64,000 nucleotides of DNA from Paracoccus tibetensis (lineage in GTDB: Bacteria > Pseudomonadota > Alphaproteobacteria > Rhodobacterales > Rhodobacteraceae). The stretch spans positions 434,001 to 498,000 of the forward strand of contig NZ_FMVT01000001.1 in the NCBI RefSeq assembly GCF_900102505.1. The letters run 5' to 3'. The position numbers and the translations under genes were made by a program. The number at the start of each line of letters is the position of its first letter. Position 1 is the stretch's first letter. Below, in pieces: positions 9,499 to 18,078 of this stretch. The notes under the pieces are model-generated. The model worked only from the letters and a program-made list of their open reading frames with translations, was not told where the DNA came from and made no database searches.

Positions 9499-11006
9499 CA
9501 GAACTCCTGCCTGACCTGGGGCAGAAGCGTGATCTGCGTCTCGGCCCGCTTCGCGTCCTCGAGAAGACCGAGCGCGCGCAGCATAGCGATGCCCCGGCCG
9601 GCGCGCGCCAGATCCCCCTCCAGCGCCGCGTCCACGTCGGCCATGGCCGTCAGCAGGGCCTCGCCGAGCCGCGTCTCGGGCAGGGGCGGCGCCTCGGCCG
9701 CCAGTTCGGGGGCGGGCGTCACCGCGAGGCCGGAGGGCAGCCCGTGCCAGAGCCGCAGAAGCCCGGCCAGCTCGGCCGCGCGGCCGTCGCCGGGATAGGC
9801 CTCGGGCAGGTCGGGCGCCACCATCGCGGCCAGAAGGTCGGCCATGCCGGCGGCGCGGAACTCGTCGAAGGCGCGGGGCAGGGCCTGCGACAGCTCGCCC
9901 GTCTGCAGCGCGGCCTCCAGCGTCCGCATCACGGCCGCCCGCTCCCACACCCCGCCCGAGGCGGCGGGGCGCTGCTCGCCATAGATCGCGCGCAGCCGCG
10001 CGGCCGGGATGGCGCCGGAGCGGGCCAGCCGCTCGGCCGCCTCCAGCCGGGCCTTGAAGCCGCTGTTCATCCTGAGGTCGGACTGCGCGAAGGCGACGGG
10101 CAGGGTCGGGGTCGGCAGGGGCTGGCCGATCGCCTCGTGGATGCGGAAGTCCAGGGGCGTCATCCGCTCGGCGCCCTCCAGCATGTCGTCGGTGTCGACG
10201 AAGGCGTCGTCGAGGAAATGCGTCAGCATGATCGCCTGCCGCTCGTCGATCAGGCCAAGGCTCTCCGCGCCGTGCAGGCTGACGGCGGCCGCGGCCCAGT
10301 CCCCGGTCTGCGCCAGGCAGAAGATGCGGGCGGCGAAGCTGGGCGCGATGCCGGGGGTGCCGTTCATGATCGCGCAGGCGCGGATCTCGTCCCCCTCCAG
10401 CAGCGCGATGTCGAAGAGGCGGCGGAAGACCTCGGGCTCGCCGGGTCCCGCGGCCAGCAGAAGCGCCTGCGCCTCGTCCAGCGCGCCCATGTCCAAAAGC
10501 CGGTCGGCGCGGGCGAGAAACAGCTGGCCCTTGCGGGGCTTGCCATTCGCCTCTGCCCCTGCCGCCGCCGCGGGCGGCAGCAGCTGGGCCGTCAGCACGC
10601 GCTTCATGAGCGCCTGCATGGCCTGAAGCCGGGCGGGCGTCGCCAGCAGCATCTGCGCCAGCTCTTCGGGATCGCTGCCCTGCCACAGGTCGGGCGGCAG
10701 CCCCGCGCGGCGCGGCGTCAGCGTGCCGGTGCTGTCGGGATCGCCCTGATCCAGCCGCGTGACCTGCACCGGGCCGACCTCGCCCGTTTCGGCGACCGGC
10801 TGCGGCTGTGCGGGGCGGCGGGGGGGCGGGGCATCGTCGCCGGGCCGCCAGGCCGAGCTTTCGCGCTGCGGTCCGCGCACGCTACCCGACAGCCAGTCGC
10901 TGGCCGACAGCGGCTGCTGCGCCGCGGCGGGCAGGGCCGTCGCCGCGCTCAGCGCCAGAAGCGCCGCGCCAAGGACCTGCGCCGCGCCGGGCGCGCGGCG
11001 CGTCAC
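9498..11006 (-). CDS. Conserved hypothetical secreted protein upstream of xerD
   Basis: A 502-aa protein I do not recognise. The GTG at 11006 is chosen because it overlaps the stop of the upstream 43-aa gene (GTGA) and is followed at once by a signal peptide (VLGAALLALSAATALPAAAQQ). A proline-rich stretch (about 45-80) precedes a largely helical, alanine/leucine-rich body with pairs such as LFLARADRLLDMGALDEAQALLLAAG and RIFCLAQTGDWAAAAVSLHGA that look like degenerate TPR/SEL1 helices. A periplasmic helical-repeat protein is therefore my inference. It lies in one leftward run with the small membrane protein and xerD. Confidence 0.75.
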   Translation of the reverse strand: MTRRAPGAAQVLGAALLALSAATALPAAAQQPLSASDWLSGSVRGPQRESSAWRPGDDAPPPRRPAQPQPVAETGEVGPVQVTRLDQGDPDSTGTLTPRRAGLPPDLWQGSDPEELAQMLLATPARLQAMQALMKRVLTAQLLPPAAAAGAEANGKPRKGQLFLARADRLLDMGALDEAQALLLAAGPGEPEVFRRLFDIALLEGDEIRACAIMNGTPGIAPSFAARIFCLAQTGDWAAAAVSLHGAESLGLIDERQAIMLTHFLDDAFVDTDDMLEGAERMTPLDFRIHEAIGQPLPTPTLPVAFAQSDLRMNSGFKARLEAAERLARSGAIPAARLRAIYGEQRPAASGGVWERAAVMRTLEAALQTGELSQALPRAFDEFRAAGMADLLAAMVAPDLPEAYPGDGRAAELAGLLRLWHGLPSGLAVTPAPELAAEAPPLPETRLGEALLTAMADVDAALEGDLARAGRGIAMLRALGLLEDAKRAETQITLLPQVRQEF

Positions 11007-11134
11007 CGGCTCTCCAGCGCCAGGGGCGTGCGCACCTCGCGCCGCACCGGCTCCATGTCTCCCAGATAGGCGTAGCCGGCGAGGCCCGCCGCCACGGCCA
11101 GAATCACAACCGCCAGAACCTTGAGTGTGCGCAT
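11003..11134 (-). CDS. Small single-pass membrane protein (43 aa)
   Basis: Starts MRTLKVLAVVILAVAAGLAGYAYLGDMEP and ends RTPLALESR: a basic start, one hydrophobic helix of about 18 residues, and a short charged tail on the periplasmic side. Its TGA overlaps the GTG of the following 502-aa gene (GTGA at 11003-11006), which argues that it is real and coupled to it. No function is recognised. It is the first gene of the leftward run that diverges from aroK. Confidence 0.65.
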   Translation of the reverse strand: MRTLKVLAVVILAVAAGLAGYAYLGDMEPVRREVRTPLALESR

Positions 11135-11268
11135 CGTCTTGCCCCTGCTCGCCTGCTTCCGATCCCGCCCCTCGGGCAGGTGGCCGGTCTGACGCCGGCT
11201 CTTCCCGAATATATATGGCATTTTCCGAAAGATCACGCCATTCAGTCACCCGGTCGAGGGGAGTCGCG

Positions 11269-11823
11269 ATGACGAGATCGCTGGCGCGTCATATCGTGCT
11301 GATCGGGATGATGGGGGCGGGCAAGTCGGCGCTCGGCGCCGAACTGGCGCGTCGCCTGCGCGTGCCCTTCACCGATTCCGACACCGAGATCGAGACCGCG
11401 GCGGCCATGAGCATCGCCGAGATCTTCGCCCGCGACGGCGAGCCCTTCTTCCGCGCGCGCGAGACCGAGGTGCTGCGCCGGCTGCTGGCCGGCCCGCCCG
11501 CCGTCATCTCGACCGGGGGCGGCGCCTTCGTGCAGGCGCAGAACCGCGAGTTGATCGGCCGCGCGGCGATCTCGGTCTGGCTGGACTGCGATCTCGAGCT
11601 GCTTTGGCAGCGCGTGCGCCAGCGCAGCACGCGGCCTTTGCTAAAGACTGCCGATCCGAAGGCGACGCTGGCCGCGCTGCTGGCCGAGCGCGCGCCGGTC
11701 TATGCCCAGGCCGAGCTGCACTTCGAGGGCCGCGCCGGCGATAGCATCGAGGCCGCGACGACCCGGCTTCTGACCGCCCTCCGCGCGGCCGACCCGCAGC
11801 TGATCCAGGAGAACGCCCGATGA
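11269..11823 (+). CDS. aroK: Shikimate kinase
   Basis: Phosphorylates shikimate at the 3-hydroxyl with ATP. The 184-aa protein has the Walker A loop GMMGAGKS (13-20), the DSD substrate/Mg motif (VPFTDSDTEIE), FFRARETEVL with the shikimate-binding Arg, the STGGGAF loop and RSTRPLL in the lid region. The start is set by GAGGGGAG ahead of the ATG at 11269; an open frame back to 11125 is antisense to the divergent small gene. Its stop overlaps the aroB start by four bases (ATGA), giving the classic aroK-aroB pair. Confidence 0.96.
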   Translation: MTRSLARHIVLIGMMGAGKSALGAELARRLRVPFTDSDTEIETAAAMSIAEIFARDGEPFFRARETEVLRRLLAGPPAVISTGGGAFVQAQNRELIGRAAISVWLDCDLELLWQRVRQRSTRPLLKTADPKATLAALLAERAPVYAQAELHFEGRAGDSIEAATTRLLTALRAADPQLIQENAR

Positions 11824-12926
11824 GCGCCCCCCAGACCGTCCATGTGCCGCTCGGCGCCCGCGCCTATGATGTCCGCATCGGGCCAGGCCTGATCGCGGAT
11901 GCCGCCACGCATGTCGCGCCGCTGCTGGCCCGGCCGCGCGTCGTGATCGTCACCGACGAGGCGGTCGCGCGGCTGCACCTGCCGGCGCTGGAAGCGGCGC
12001 TGGCCGCCAGCGGGATCACCAGCGCGGCCTTGACCCTTCCGGCGGGCGAGGCGACGAAGTCCTGGGCGCATCTGCAGCAGGTCGTGGAATGGCTGCTGGA
12101 GCAGAAGGTCGAGCGGCGCGACGTGGTGCTGGCGCTCGGCGGCGGGGTGATCGGAGATCTCGTGGGCTTCGCGTCCGCCATCCTGCGGCGTGGTGTGCGC
12201 TTCGTGCAGCTGCCGACGACGCTGCTGGCGCAGGTGGACAGCAGCGTCGGCGGCAAGACAGGGATCAACAGCCCGCGCGGCAAGAACCTGATCGGCGCCT
12301 TCCACCAGCCGGCGCTGGTGCTGGCCGATACGGGCGTGCTGGAGACGCTGCCCCCGCGCGATTTCCTGGCCGGCTATGGCGAGGTGGTGAAATACGGCCT
12401 TCTGGGCGATGCGGCCTTCTTCGCCTGGCTCGAGGAGAACGGCCCGCGTCTGCGCGAGGACGCTGCGCTGCGCCAGCAGGCCGTCGCGCATTCGGTCGCG
12501 ATGAAGGCGGGGATCGTGGTGCGCGACGAGACCGAGCAGGGCGAGCGGGCGCTGCTGAATCTTGGCCACACCTTCGGCCATGCGCTGGAGGCGGCGACGG
12601 GCTATTCCGACCGGCTGCTGCATGGCGAGGGCGTGGCGATCGGCTGCGCGCTGGCCTTCGACCTCTCGGCCCGCATCGGCCTGTGCAGCCAGGAAGAGCC
12701 GAGCCGCGTGCTGGCGCATCTGGCGCGGATGGGGATGCCGGCGCGGCTGTCGGACGTGCCGGGCAGCCTGCCCGACGACGCGGCGCTGATTGGGCTGATG
12801 GGCCAGGACAAGAAGGTGGTCGACGGACGCCTGCGCTTCGTTCTGGCGCGCGGCATCGGCGCCGCCTTCGTCTGCGACGATGTCGCGACCGAGGATCTGG
12901 CGCAGGTGCTCGCGGCGGCCCGCTGA
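11820..12926 (+). CDS. aroB: 3-dehydroquinate synthase
   Basis: Converts DAHP to 3-dehydroquinate using NAD and a divalent metal. The 368-aa sequence shows GGGVIGDLVGFASAILRRGV and TTLLAQVDSSVGGKTGIN in the N-terminal NAD-binding half, and the metal ligands in YGEVVKYG, NLGHTFGHALE and LLHGEGVAIG. It is translationally coupled to aroK. A GC-rich hairpin follows the stop. Confidence 0.97.
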   Translation: MSAPQTVHVPLGARAYDVRIGPGLIADAATHVAPLLARPRVVIVTDEAVARLHLPALEAALAASGITSAALTLPAGEATKSWAHLQQVVEWLLEQKVERRDVVLALGGGVIGDLVGFASAILRRGVRFVQLPTTLLAQVDSSVGGKTGINSPRGKNLIGAFHQPALVLADTGVLETLPPRDFLAGYGEVVKYGLLGDAAFFAWLEENGPRLREDAALRQQAVAHSVAMKAGIVVRDETEQGERALLNLGHTFGHALEAATGYSDRLLHGEGVAIGCALAFDLSARIGLCSQEEPSRVLAHLARMGMPARLSDVPGSLPDDAALIGLMGQDKKVVDGRLRFVLARGIGAAFVCDDVATEDLAQVLAAAR

Positions 12927-12941
12927 GAGGGGCGCCGCCCC

Positions 12942-12960
12942 GTCCCCCATCGAGGGGGAC
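12942..12960. terminator. Hairpin between convergent aroB and leucine-dehydrogenase-like gene
   Basis: GTCCCCC (12942-12948), loop ATCGA and GGGGGAC (12954-12960) form a perfect 7-bp stem. Flanking GCCGC/GCGGC can extend it after a short internal loop. No U-tract is present, so the terminator role is inferred from position. Confidence 0.5.
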
Positions 12961-13021
12961 GCGGCGGCGGGGCCGCGCGGCGGCCCGGCGCCAGCCCGGC
13001 GCGGCGCGGACCGGCTCTGCC

Positions 13022-14071
13022 TCAGGCCGCGCGGCGGGGCAGGGCCAGCATCTGCTCGACCATCCCGTCCGCGACCGCGGTCGTCTCGCGCCCTGTCGCG
13101 GCCGCCTCCGCGAGCATCTCGGACACGCGGCCCGCGATCGCGCAGAGCCGCTCCAGCCGCCAAGCGTCGCTGTGGCCGTGGATCTCGCTGGCGACGCTGA
13201 TGATCCCGCCCGCGTTCACGACATAGTCGGGCAGGTAGGTGATCCCGCGGGCGGCCAGCAGCGCCGCCACGTCCGGGCTTGCCAGCTGATTGTTCGCCGC
13301 CCCGCAAACCAGCCGCGCGCCGAGCGCGCCGGCCGTCTCGGCCGTCAGGACGCCGCCCAGGGCGCAGGGGGCGAAGATGTCCATCTGCTGCGCGAAGACC
13401 TGATCGGGCGCGCAGACCGCTGCGCCGAGCCGCGTGGCGGCCTCGGTCATCGCGGCCTCGTTGATGTCGGTCACCATCAGGCGCGCGCCCGCCGACGCCA
13501 CCTTCTCGGCCAGCGACAGGCCGACATGGCCCAGCCCCTGCACCAGCACCCGCTTGCCGGCGAGGTCATCGGCGCCGAAGACCCGCGTCGCACCGACGCG
13601 CAGGCAGCGGAAGACGCCCTCGGCCGTCCAGGGCGAGGGATCGCCCGAGGCCCCGGCCAGACCCACGGCATGACGCGTCTCGGTCGCGGCATGGGCCATG
13701 TCCTCGGGCGAGATGCCGACATCCTCGGCTGTCCAGTAGCTGCCCTTCAGCGCCTCGACGGCGCGGCCGAAGGCGCGCATCATCGCCGGCGTCTTGTCGC
13801 GGCGCGCGTCCCCGATGATGACCGCCTTGCCGCCGCCCAGCCCCAGCCCCGCCATCGCGTTCTTGTAGGTCATGCCGCGCGCCAGCCGCGTCACGTCATG
13901 GATCGCCGCCTCGCGGCTGGCATAGGGCCACATGCGGCAGCCGCCCGCCGCCGGGCCGAGCGCGGTCGAGTGCAGGCAGATGAGCGCGGTCAGCCCGGCC
14001 TCGGCATCCTCGGCCAGAACCAGCCGCTCGAAGCCCTCGGGGCGCTGCAGATCGGTGAGTGTCAGGGCCAT
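13022..14071 (-). CDS. Leu/Phe/Val dehydrogenase-family amino acid dehydrogenase
   Basis: NAD-dependent oxidative deamination of a branched or aromatic amino acid to the 2-oxo acid. The 349-aa length fits leucine dehydrogenases. The ELFV dimerisation domain has PAAGGCRMWPY, and the Lys pair in MTYKNAMAGLGLGGGKAVI (K70, the catalytic lysine K82). A C-terminal Rossmann domain carries VLVQGLGHVG and the VVNAGGIIS motif. Substrate is not decidable among Leu, Val and Phe. It is monocistronic; the 238 bp before ssb contain the ssb terminator and otherwise nothing I recognise. Confidence 0.88.
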   Translation of the reverse strand: MALTLTDLQRPEGFERLVLAEDAEAGLTALICLHSTALGPAAGGCRMWPYASREAAIHDVTRLARGMTYKNAMAGLGLGGGKAVIIGDARRDKTPAMMRAFGRAVEALKGSYWTAEDVGISPEDMAHAATETRHAVGLAGASGDPSPWTAEGVFRCLRVGATRVFGADDLAGKRVLVQGLGHVGLSLAEKVASAGARLMVTDINEAAMTEAATRLGAAVCAPDQVFAQQMDIFAPCALGGVLTAETAGALGARLVCGAANNQLASPDVAALLAARGITYLPDYVVNAGGIISVASEIHGHSDAWRLERLCAIAGRVSEMLAEAAATGRETTAVADGMVEQMLALPRRAA

Positions 14072-14257
14072 CGCGGGCCGTCCTTTCTGTGATCCTCCGC
14101 GGGCGCCGCAGCGCCCGGATCAGACCAGAAAGCGCCACCGCGGGCCTGTTGCAAGCGCCGGATCATCCAGAAAGCGCGGGCGCGGGCCGGCGCAACTTCT
14201 GCCGCGCGCCCGGGGGCCGGCGCGCAATCTTGCACCCGCGCCGCCCGGCGCGGCACC

Positions 14258-14284
14258 AAAGAAAAGGGCGGCCGAAGCCGCCCT
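14258..14284 (-). terminator. Intrinsic terminator of ssb
   Basis: Read leftward: AGGGCGGC, TTCG tetraloop, GCCGCCCT, then TTTTCTTT. A perfect 8-bp stem with a stable UUCG loop and U-tract, 25 bp after the ssb stop. It is the best-formed Rho-independent terminator in the window. Confidence 0.9.
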
Positions 14285-14309
14285 GGTTCCACTGATTCGC
14301 CCGCGGCGA

Positions 14310-14822
14310 TCAGAACGGGATCTCGTCGTCGTAATCGCTGCGCCCGCCGCCGCCCTGGCCGCCGCCGGTGCCGCCCTGGCCGCCGCCCTGACCGCCGCCG
14401 CGCCGGTCCATCTCGTCATAGCCGCCGCCATAGCCGCCCGTCCCGCCGCTGCCCTGGCCGCCGCCTTGCCCGCGGCCGTCCAGCAGCGTCAGCTCGCCGC
14501 GATAGGGGCGCAGCACGACCTCGGTCGAATAGCGGTCCTGGCCGGACTGGTCCTGCCATTTGCGCGTCTCGAGCTGGCCCTCGATATAGACCTTGCTGCC
14601 CTTCTTCAGGTACTGCTCGGCGATCTTCGCCAGCGGCTCCGAGAAGATCGCGACCGAGTGCCACTGCGTGCGCTCCTGCCGCTCGCCCGAGTTGCGGTCC
14701 TTCCAGGCTTCCGAGGTCGCGATGCGCAGGTTCACGACCTTGCCGCCGTTCTGGAAGCTGCGCACCTCGGGGTCCTGCCCCAGATTGCCCACCAGAATGA
14801 CCTTGTTGACGCTGCCTGCCAT
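14310..14822 (-). CDS. ssb: Single-stranded DNA-binding protein
   Basis: A 170-aa SSB. An N-terminal OB-fold (about 5-112; [29 protein letters not shown]-like [22 protein letters not shown]) is followed by a long glycine/glutamine-rich linker (about 117-160) and the acidic protein-interaction tip DDEIPF. The linker is low-complexity GGGQGG repeats, normal for the family. It diverges from a lytic transglycosylase gene and ends at a strong intrinsic terminator. Confidence 0.97.
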   Translation of the reverse strand: MAGSVNKVILVGNLGQDPEVRSFQNGGKVVNLRIATSEAWKDRNSGERQERTQWHSVAIFSEPLAKIAEQYLKKGSKVYIEGQLETRKWQDQSGQDRYSTEVVLRPYRGELTLLDGRGQGGGQGSGGTGGYGGGYDEMDRRGGGQGGGQGGTGGGQGGGGRSDYDDEIPF

Positions 14823-15019
14823 GACGGAAGTTCCCCGGATCTGTGTTTCCTGCCCGCGGGTGTAGCCTTGCCGCGCCTCCGCTGCAACCGCGCCGGATGG
14901 GCGGGCTTCTGCCGCAGGCCGCGGAGCGCGCGAACGCTTCGGCTGGCAGAGCGGCGTTGTTCATGTATAGTCCTGACCAAGAGGCAGCCGGCAAGCTGAC
15001 AGGAACGAGGGGCGGAAGG

Positions 15020-15640
15020 ATGAGATTTTCCCGGATCGCGAGGACGCTGGTCTGTGCCGGCATGGTGGCCGCGATGGCCGTTCCGGTCTCGGCCGAGGGG
15101 CTGCGCCTCTCGGGCAGTTCCTCGAAATCCCGCGCCGACCAGTTCGCGCGCCAGACCCGGCTGATGGACAGCCGCCTCTCGACCCAGTACCAGCAGTCCT
15201 CGCGCCTCCAGCCGGCGGGCCGAGAGCAGGCGGTGGCCCTGGCGCCCGAGACGCGCATCCCGCGCTACACGGGACGGCGCAGCGAATACCTGCCCCATGC
15301 CCGCGCCGCCGCGCAGCGCCACGGCATCCCCGAGGACCTGTTCCTGCGCCTCGTCCAGCAGGAATCGGGCTGGAACCCGAACGCCCGCTCGCACAAGGGC
15401 GCGATGGGGCTGGCGCAGCTGATGCCGGGCACCGCGGCCAAGCTGGGCGTCAACCCGGCCGACCCGGTCCAGAACCTGAACGGCGGCGCGCGCTATCTCA
15501 GGATGATGTACAACCAGTTCGGCAACTGGACCTTGGCGCTGGCCGCCTACAACGCAGGCCCCGGCGCCGTGCAGAAATACGGCGGCATCCCGCCCTATCG
15601 CGAGACGCGCAACTACGTCCGGATCATCGCCGGCAGCTGA
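15020..15640 (+). CDS. Periplasmic lytic transglycosylase (SLT domain)
   Basis: Cleaves the MurNAc-GlcNAc bond of peptidoglycan. The ATG at 15020 follows GGAAGGA closely and opens a Sec signal peptide (MRFSRIARTLVCAGMVAAMAV, cleavage near VSA-EG); the frame is open upstream but unsupported. The SLT/goose-lysozyme-like domain spans about 88-205, with catalytic Glu115 in QQESGWNPNARS, then GAMGLAQLMPGTA, and a C-terminal LAAYNAGPGAVQKYGGIPPYRETRNYV. Mature enzyme about 180 aa. It ends only 19 bp from a second, convergent transglycosylase gene. Confidence 0.93.
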   Translation: MRFSRIARTLVCAGMVAAMAVPVSAEGLRLSGSSSKSRADQFARQTRLMDSRLSTQYQQSSRLQPAGREQAVALAPETRIPRYTGRRSEYLPHARAAAQRHGIPEDLFLRLVQQESGWNPNARSHKGAMGLAQLMPGTAAKLGVNPADPVQNLNGGARYLRMMYNQFGNWTLALAAYNAGPGAVQKYGGIPPYRETRNYVRIIAGS

Positions 15641-15659
15641 GGCCGGCCGCTCCGTGCGA

Positions 15660-16127
15660 TCAGCCGCGCAGCCCCGTCTGCCGCAGCAGGCCCTTTCGCT
15701 TGGCCTCGTAATAGTAGCCGCGCGAATACCATGTCAGCGTGCGGTCGGGATCGCCCTCCGCCACCAGCCAGGCCCCGCGCAGATAGCGCACGCCGTAGCG
15801 CAGGTTGGTGTCCGCATCCAGCAGCCCCTGGTCCGGCCCGCGATAGCCCATCGTGCGCGCGGTCGCGGGGTTCAGCTGCATCAGCCCGTAATAGGGCCCG
15901 TTGCGCGCCCCGGGCCGGTGCTGCGATTCGCGCAGCACGACCCGCTGCACCAGCGCCGAGGGCAGCTCGTAATGGCCTGCCCAGAAGTTGATCCGCTGAC
16001 GCAGATAAGGCGTCTCGTTGGGATAGAGGCCGTTGGCCCCCAGCCCCGCTGGCATCTCCGGCCCCCGCCCGCCGCCGCCGCAGCCCGCCAGCGCCAGCGC
16101 CCCGAGGATCAGCGCCCGCCGCCCCAT
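15660..16127 (-). CDS. Lipoprotein lytic transglycosylase (SLT domain)
   Basis: A 155-aa outer-membrane-type lipoprotein: [16 protein letters not shown] with lipobox LAGC (Cys16), then a short SLT domain with catalytic Glu67 in VVLRESQHRPGARN, YYGLMQLNPATARTMGY and RYGVRYLRGAW. The C-terminus WYSRGYYYEAKRKGL replaces the usual AYNAGPG. The ATG at 16127 lies inside a copy of the dispersed intergenic element (AAGATGGGG). An open extension to 16214 would run through that element and into lpd, so I reject it. The gene sits 79 bp after the lpd stop. Confidence 0.85.
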   Translation of the reverse strand: MGRRALILGALALAGCGGGGRGPEMPAGLGANGLYPNETPYLRQRINFWAGHYELPSALVQRVVLRESQHRPGARNGPYYGLMQLNPATARTMGYRGPDQGLLDADTNLRYGVRYLRGAWLVAEGDPDRTLTWYSRGYYYEAKRKGLLRQTGLRG

Positions 16128-16187
16128 CTTCTGTGCGAAAATATCCCGGGGGGAGTCGCCGCAGGCGACGCGGGGCTGGCCCCCCGC
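16120..16187 (-). repeat. Copy of the hairpin-GGATATTT intergenic element
   Basis: Reading leftward: GCGGGGGGCCAGCCCCGC hairpin, GTCGCCTGCGGCGAC hairpin, CCCCCCGGGATATTTTCGCACAGAAGATGGGG. The 33 bp at 16120-16152 are identical to 55944-55976. It contains the start codon of the lipoprotein transglycosylase. Confidence 0.8.
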
Positions 16188-16206
16188 TGCCTTGGCCACA
16201 AGGGCC

Positions 16207-17595
16207 TCACGCATGGATCGCCCCGCCGCCGCAGGCCAGCGCCGCCTCGCGCACCGCTTCCGACACGGTCGGATGCGCGTGGCAGGTCAGCGCCAGATCC
16301 TCGGCCGCCGCGCCGAATTCCATCGCCACGCAGACCTCGTGGATCAGATCGCCCGCCGAGGGGCCGATGATGTGGCATCCGAGGATGCGGTCGGTCTCGG
16401 CATCCGCGATCAGCTTCACGAAACCCTCGCCGAGAAACTGCGCCTTGGCGCGGGCATTGCCCATGAAGGGGAACTTGCCGATCTTGATCTTGCGGCCGTC
16501 CTCCTTCGCCTGCTCCTCGGTCAGGCCGACGCTGGCAACCTCGGGGGTCGTGTAGATCACGCCGGGGATGACGTTGTAGTTCACGTGGCCATGCTTGCCG
16601 GCGATGACCTCGGCGACGGCCATGCCTTCGTCCTCGGCCTTGTGGGCCAGCATCGGGCCGGGCACCGCGTCGCCGATGGCGTAGATGCCCGCCACGTTCG
16701 TCGCCCAGTGCGCGTCGATCTGCACATAGCCGCGATCGGTCATCGCGACGCCCAGTTCCTCCAGCCCCAGCCCGCCGACATGCGGGCGGCGGCCGGTCGC
16801 GACCAGGACCGTCTCTGCCGCGACCTGCTGATCGCTGCCGTCCTTGTTCAGCTTGTAGCTGACCTGGGCCCCCGTCTCGGTCGCATCGACACCCTGCACG
16901 GCGGCGCCGAGGACGAATTTCAGCCCCTGCTTCTGAAGCATCTTCTGGAACTGCTTCTGCACCTCGCCGTCGAGGCCCGGGGTGATGACGTCCAGATATT
17001 CCAGCACCGTCACCTCGGAGCCAAGGCGCGCATACACCGAGCCAAGCTCCAGCCCGATGACGCCCGCGCCGATGACGACCATGGTCTTCGGGATCTTCGG
17101 CAAAGCCAGCGCGCCGGTCGAATCGACCACCACGCCCGCCTTGTTGTCGATGTTCACGCCCTTCAGCTGGCTGGGGACCGAGCCGGTGGCGATGACGATG
17201 TTCTTCGTCTCATGCACCTCGTCGCCGACCTTGACCTTGCCCGGCTCGGGAATGCTGGCCCAGCCCTTCAGCCAGTCAATCTTGTTCTTCTTGAAGAGGA
17301 ACTCGATCCCCTTGGTGTTCCCGGCGACGGTCTCGTCCTTGTAGGACTGCATCTTCGACCAGTCGACTTCGACATGGGCGCCCATCAGGCCCATCTTCTC
17401 GAAGTTCTCATGCGCCTCGTGCAGCATGTGGGTGCCGTGCAGCAGCGCCTTCGAGGGGATGCAGCCCACGTTGAGGCAGGTCCCGCCAAGGGTGTCCCGC
17501 CCCTCGACGCAGGCCACCTTGAGGCCCAGCTGCGCGGCGCGGATGGCGCAGACATAGCCGCCGGGGCCGGCGCCGATCACGATGAGGTCATACAT
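16207..17595 (-). CDS. lpd: Dihydrolipoyl dehydrogenase (E3)
   Basis: FAD enzyme that reoxidises the lipoyl groups of E2 and reduces NAD. The 462-aa protein has the FAD motif [19 protein letters not shown], the redox disulfide C40/C45 in [16 protein letters not shown], the NAD-binding [39 protein letters not shown], and the C-terminal catalytic dyad in [10 protein letters not shown]. It is the last enzyme gene of the leftward sucA-odhB cluster, so it most likely serves 2-oxoglutarate dehydrogenase and may be shared. Confidence 0.97.
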   Translation of the reverse strand: MYDLIVIGAGPGGYVCAIRAAQLGLKVACVEGRDTLGGTCLNVGCIPSKALLHGTHMLHEAHENFEKMGLMGAHVEVDWSKMQSYKDETVAGNTKGIEFLFKKNKIDWLKGWASIPEPGKVKVGDEVHETKNIVIATGSVPSQLKGVNIDNKAGVVVDSTGALALPKIPKTMVVIGAGVIGLELGSVYARLGSEVTVLEYLDVITPGLDGEVQKQFQKMLQKQGLKFVLGAAVQGVDATETGAQVSYKLNKDGSDQQVAAETVLVATGRRPHVGGLGLEELGVAMTDRGYVQIDAHWATNVAGIYAIGDAVPGPMLAHKAEDEGMAVAEVIAGKHGHVNYNVIPGVIYTTPEVASVGLTEEQAKEDGRKIKIGKFPFMGNARAKAQFLGEGFVKLIADAETDRILGCHIIGPSAGDLIHEVCVAMEFGAAAEDLALTCHAHPTVSEAVREAALACGGGAIHA

Positions 17596-17636
17596 GTCTC
17601 GTCCCTTCTTGTTCGGGTCTTGATGGCGAGGCCGCG

Positions 17637-17682
17637 CCGGGGGTTTTGCACCCCCGGACCCCCGCAGGATATTTGGACACAG
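17637..17682 (+). repeat. Copy of the hairpin-GGATATTT intergenic element
   Basis: CCGGGGG (17637-17643) pairs with CCCCCGG (17651-17657) over loop TTTTGCA, followed by ACCCCCGCAGGATATTTGGACACAG to 17682. It lies in the 93-bp gap between lpd and the MAPEG gene, in the orientation opposite to both. Confidence 0.8.
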
Positions 17683-17688
17683 GTGATA

Positions 17689-18078
17689 TCACAAAAGGCT
17701 CGCCGCGATCATGATCAGCGTCGCCGTCGCCCCGGCCGCCCAGATGACCGAGCGCCAGGGCGTCCAGCCGAAGAGATAGGCAGGCACGTAGAGGATGCGG
17801 GCGATCAGGTAGATCCAGGCGCAGGCGGCGGTGAGGCCGCTGGCCTGCCCGCCGAGCGTCACCACGACGACGGCGAGGGTGAAGAGGATCAGCCCCTCGA
17901 AATGGTTGTTCAGCGCCCGCTGCGCCCGGCCGGCCTGACCGGTCAGGGCGGGGGCGTGATCGCGCGGGCCCATCGCCACGCGCGGGCCGACCTGCAGGTT
18001 CGCCAGCACCGAGAAGATCGCGAATTGCGCGACCTGCAGGAGGCCGGCCAGCGCCAGCACGGTCAGTTCGGGCGTCAT
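17689..18078 (-). CDS. MAPEG-family membrane protein
   Basis: A 129-aa integral membrane protein with four predicted helices (about 5-26, 60-80, 85-105, 110-128). It has the MAPEG pattern QRALNNHFEGLILF after the first loop, as in bacterial homologues of microsomal glutathione S-transferases, and ARILYVPAYLFGW in helix three. The substrate is unknown. Its ATG shares a base with the stop of the upstream 84-aa gene (TGATG), placing it in the sucA-odhB-lpd transcript. Confidence 0.85.
   Translation of the reverse strand: MTPELTVLALAGLLQVAQFAIFSVLANLQVGPRVAMGPRDHAPALTGQAGRAQRALNNHFEGLILFTLAVVVVTLGGQASGLTAACAWIYLIARILYVPAYLFGWTPWRSVIWAAGATATLIMIAASLL

Noticed and set aside
11125..11268. N-terminal extension of shikimate kinase
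   Set aside because: It overlaps the start region of the divergent 43-aa gene; the ATG at 11269 has a good Shine-Dalgarno and starts at the expected kinase N-terminus.
14310..14480. Short tandem GGC/GGN repeats, possible satellite or CRISPR-like array
   Set aside because: They encode the Gly/Gln-rich linker of SSB; no regular repeat-spacer pattern.
17683..17692. GTGATATCAC palindrome near the MAPEG stop, resembling the sucC/sdhC operator
   Set aside because: Half-site spacing is two bases wider, it is single, and it overlaps a coding end rather than lying before an operon.
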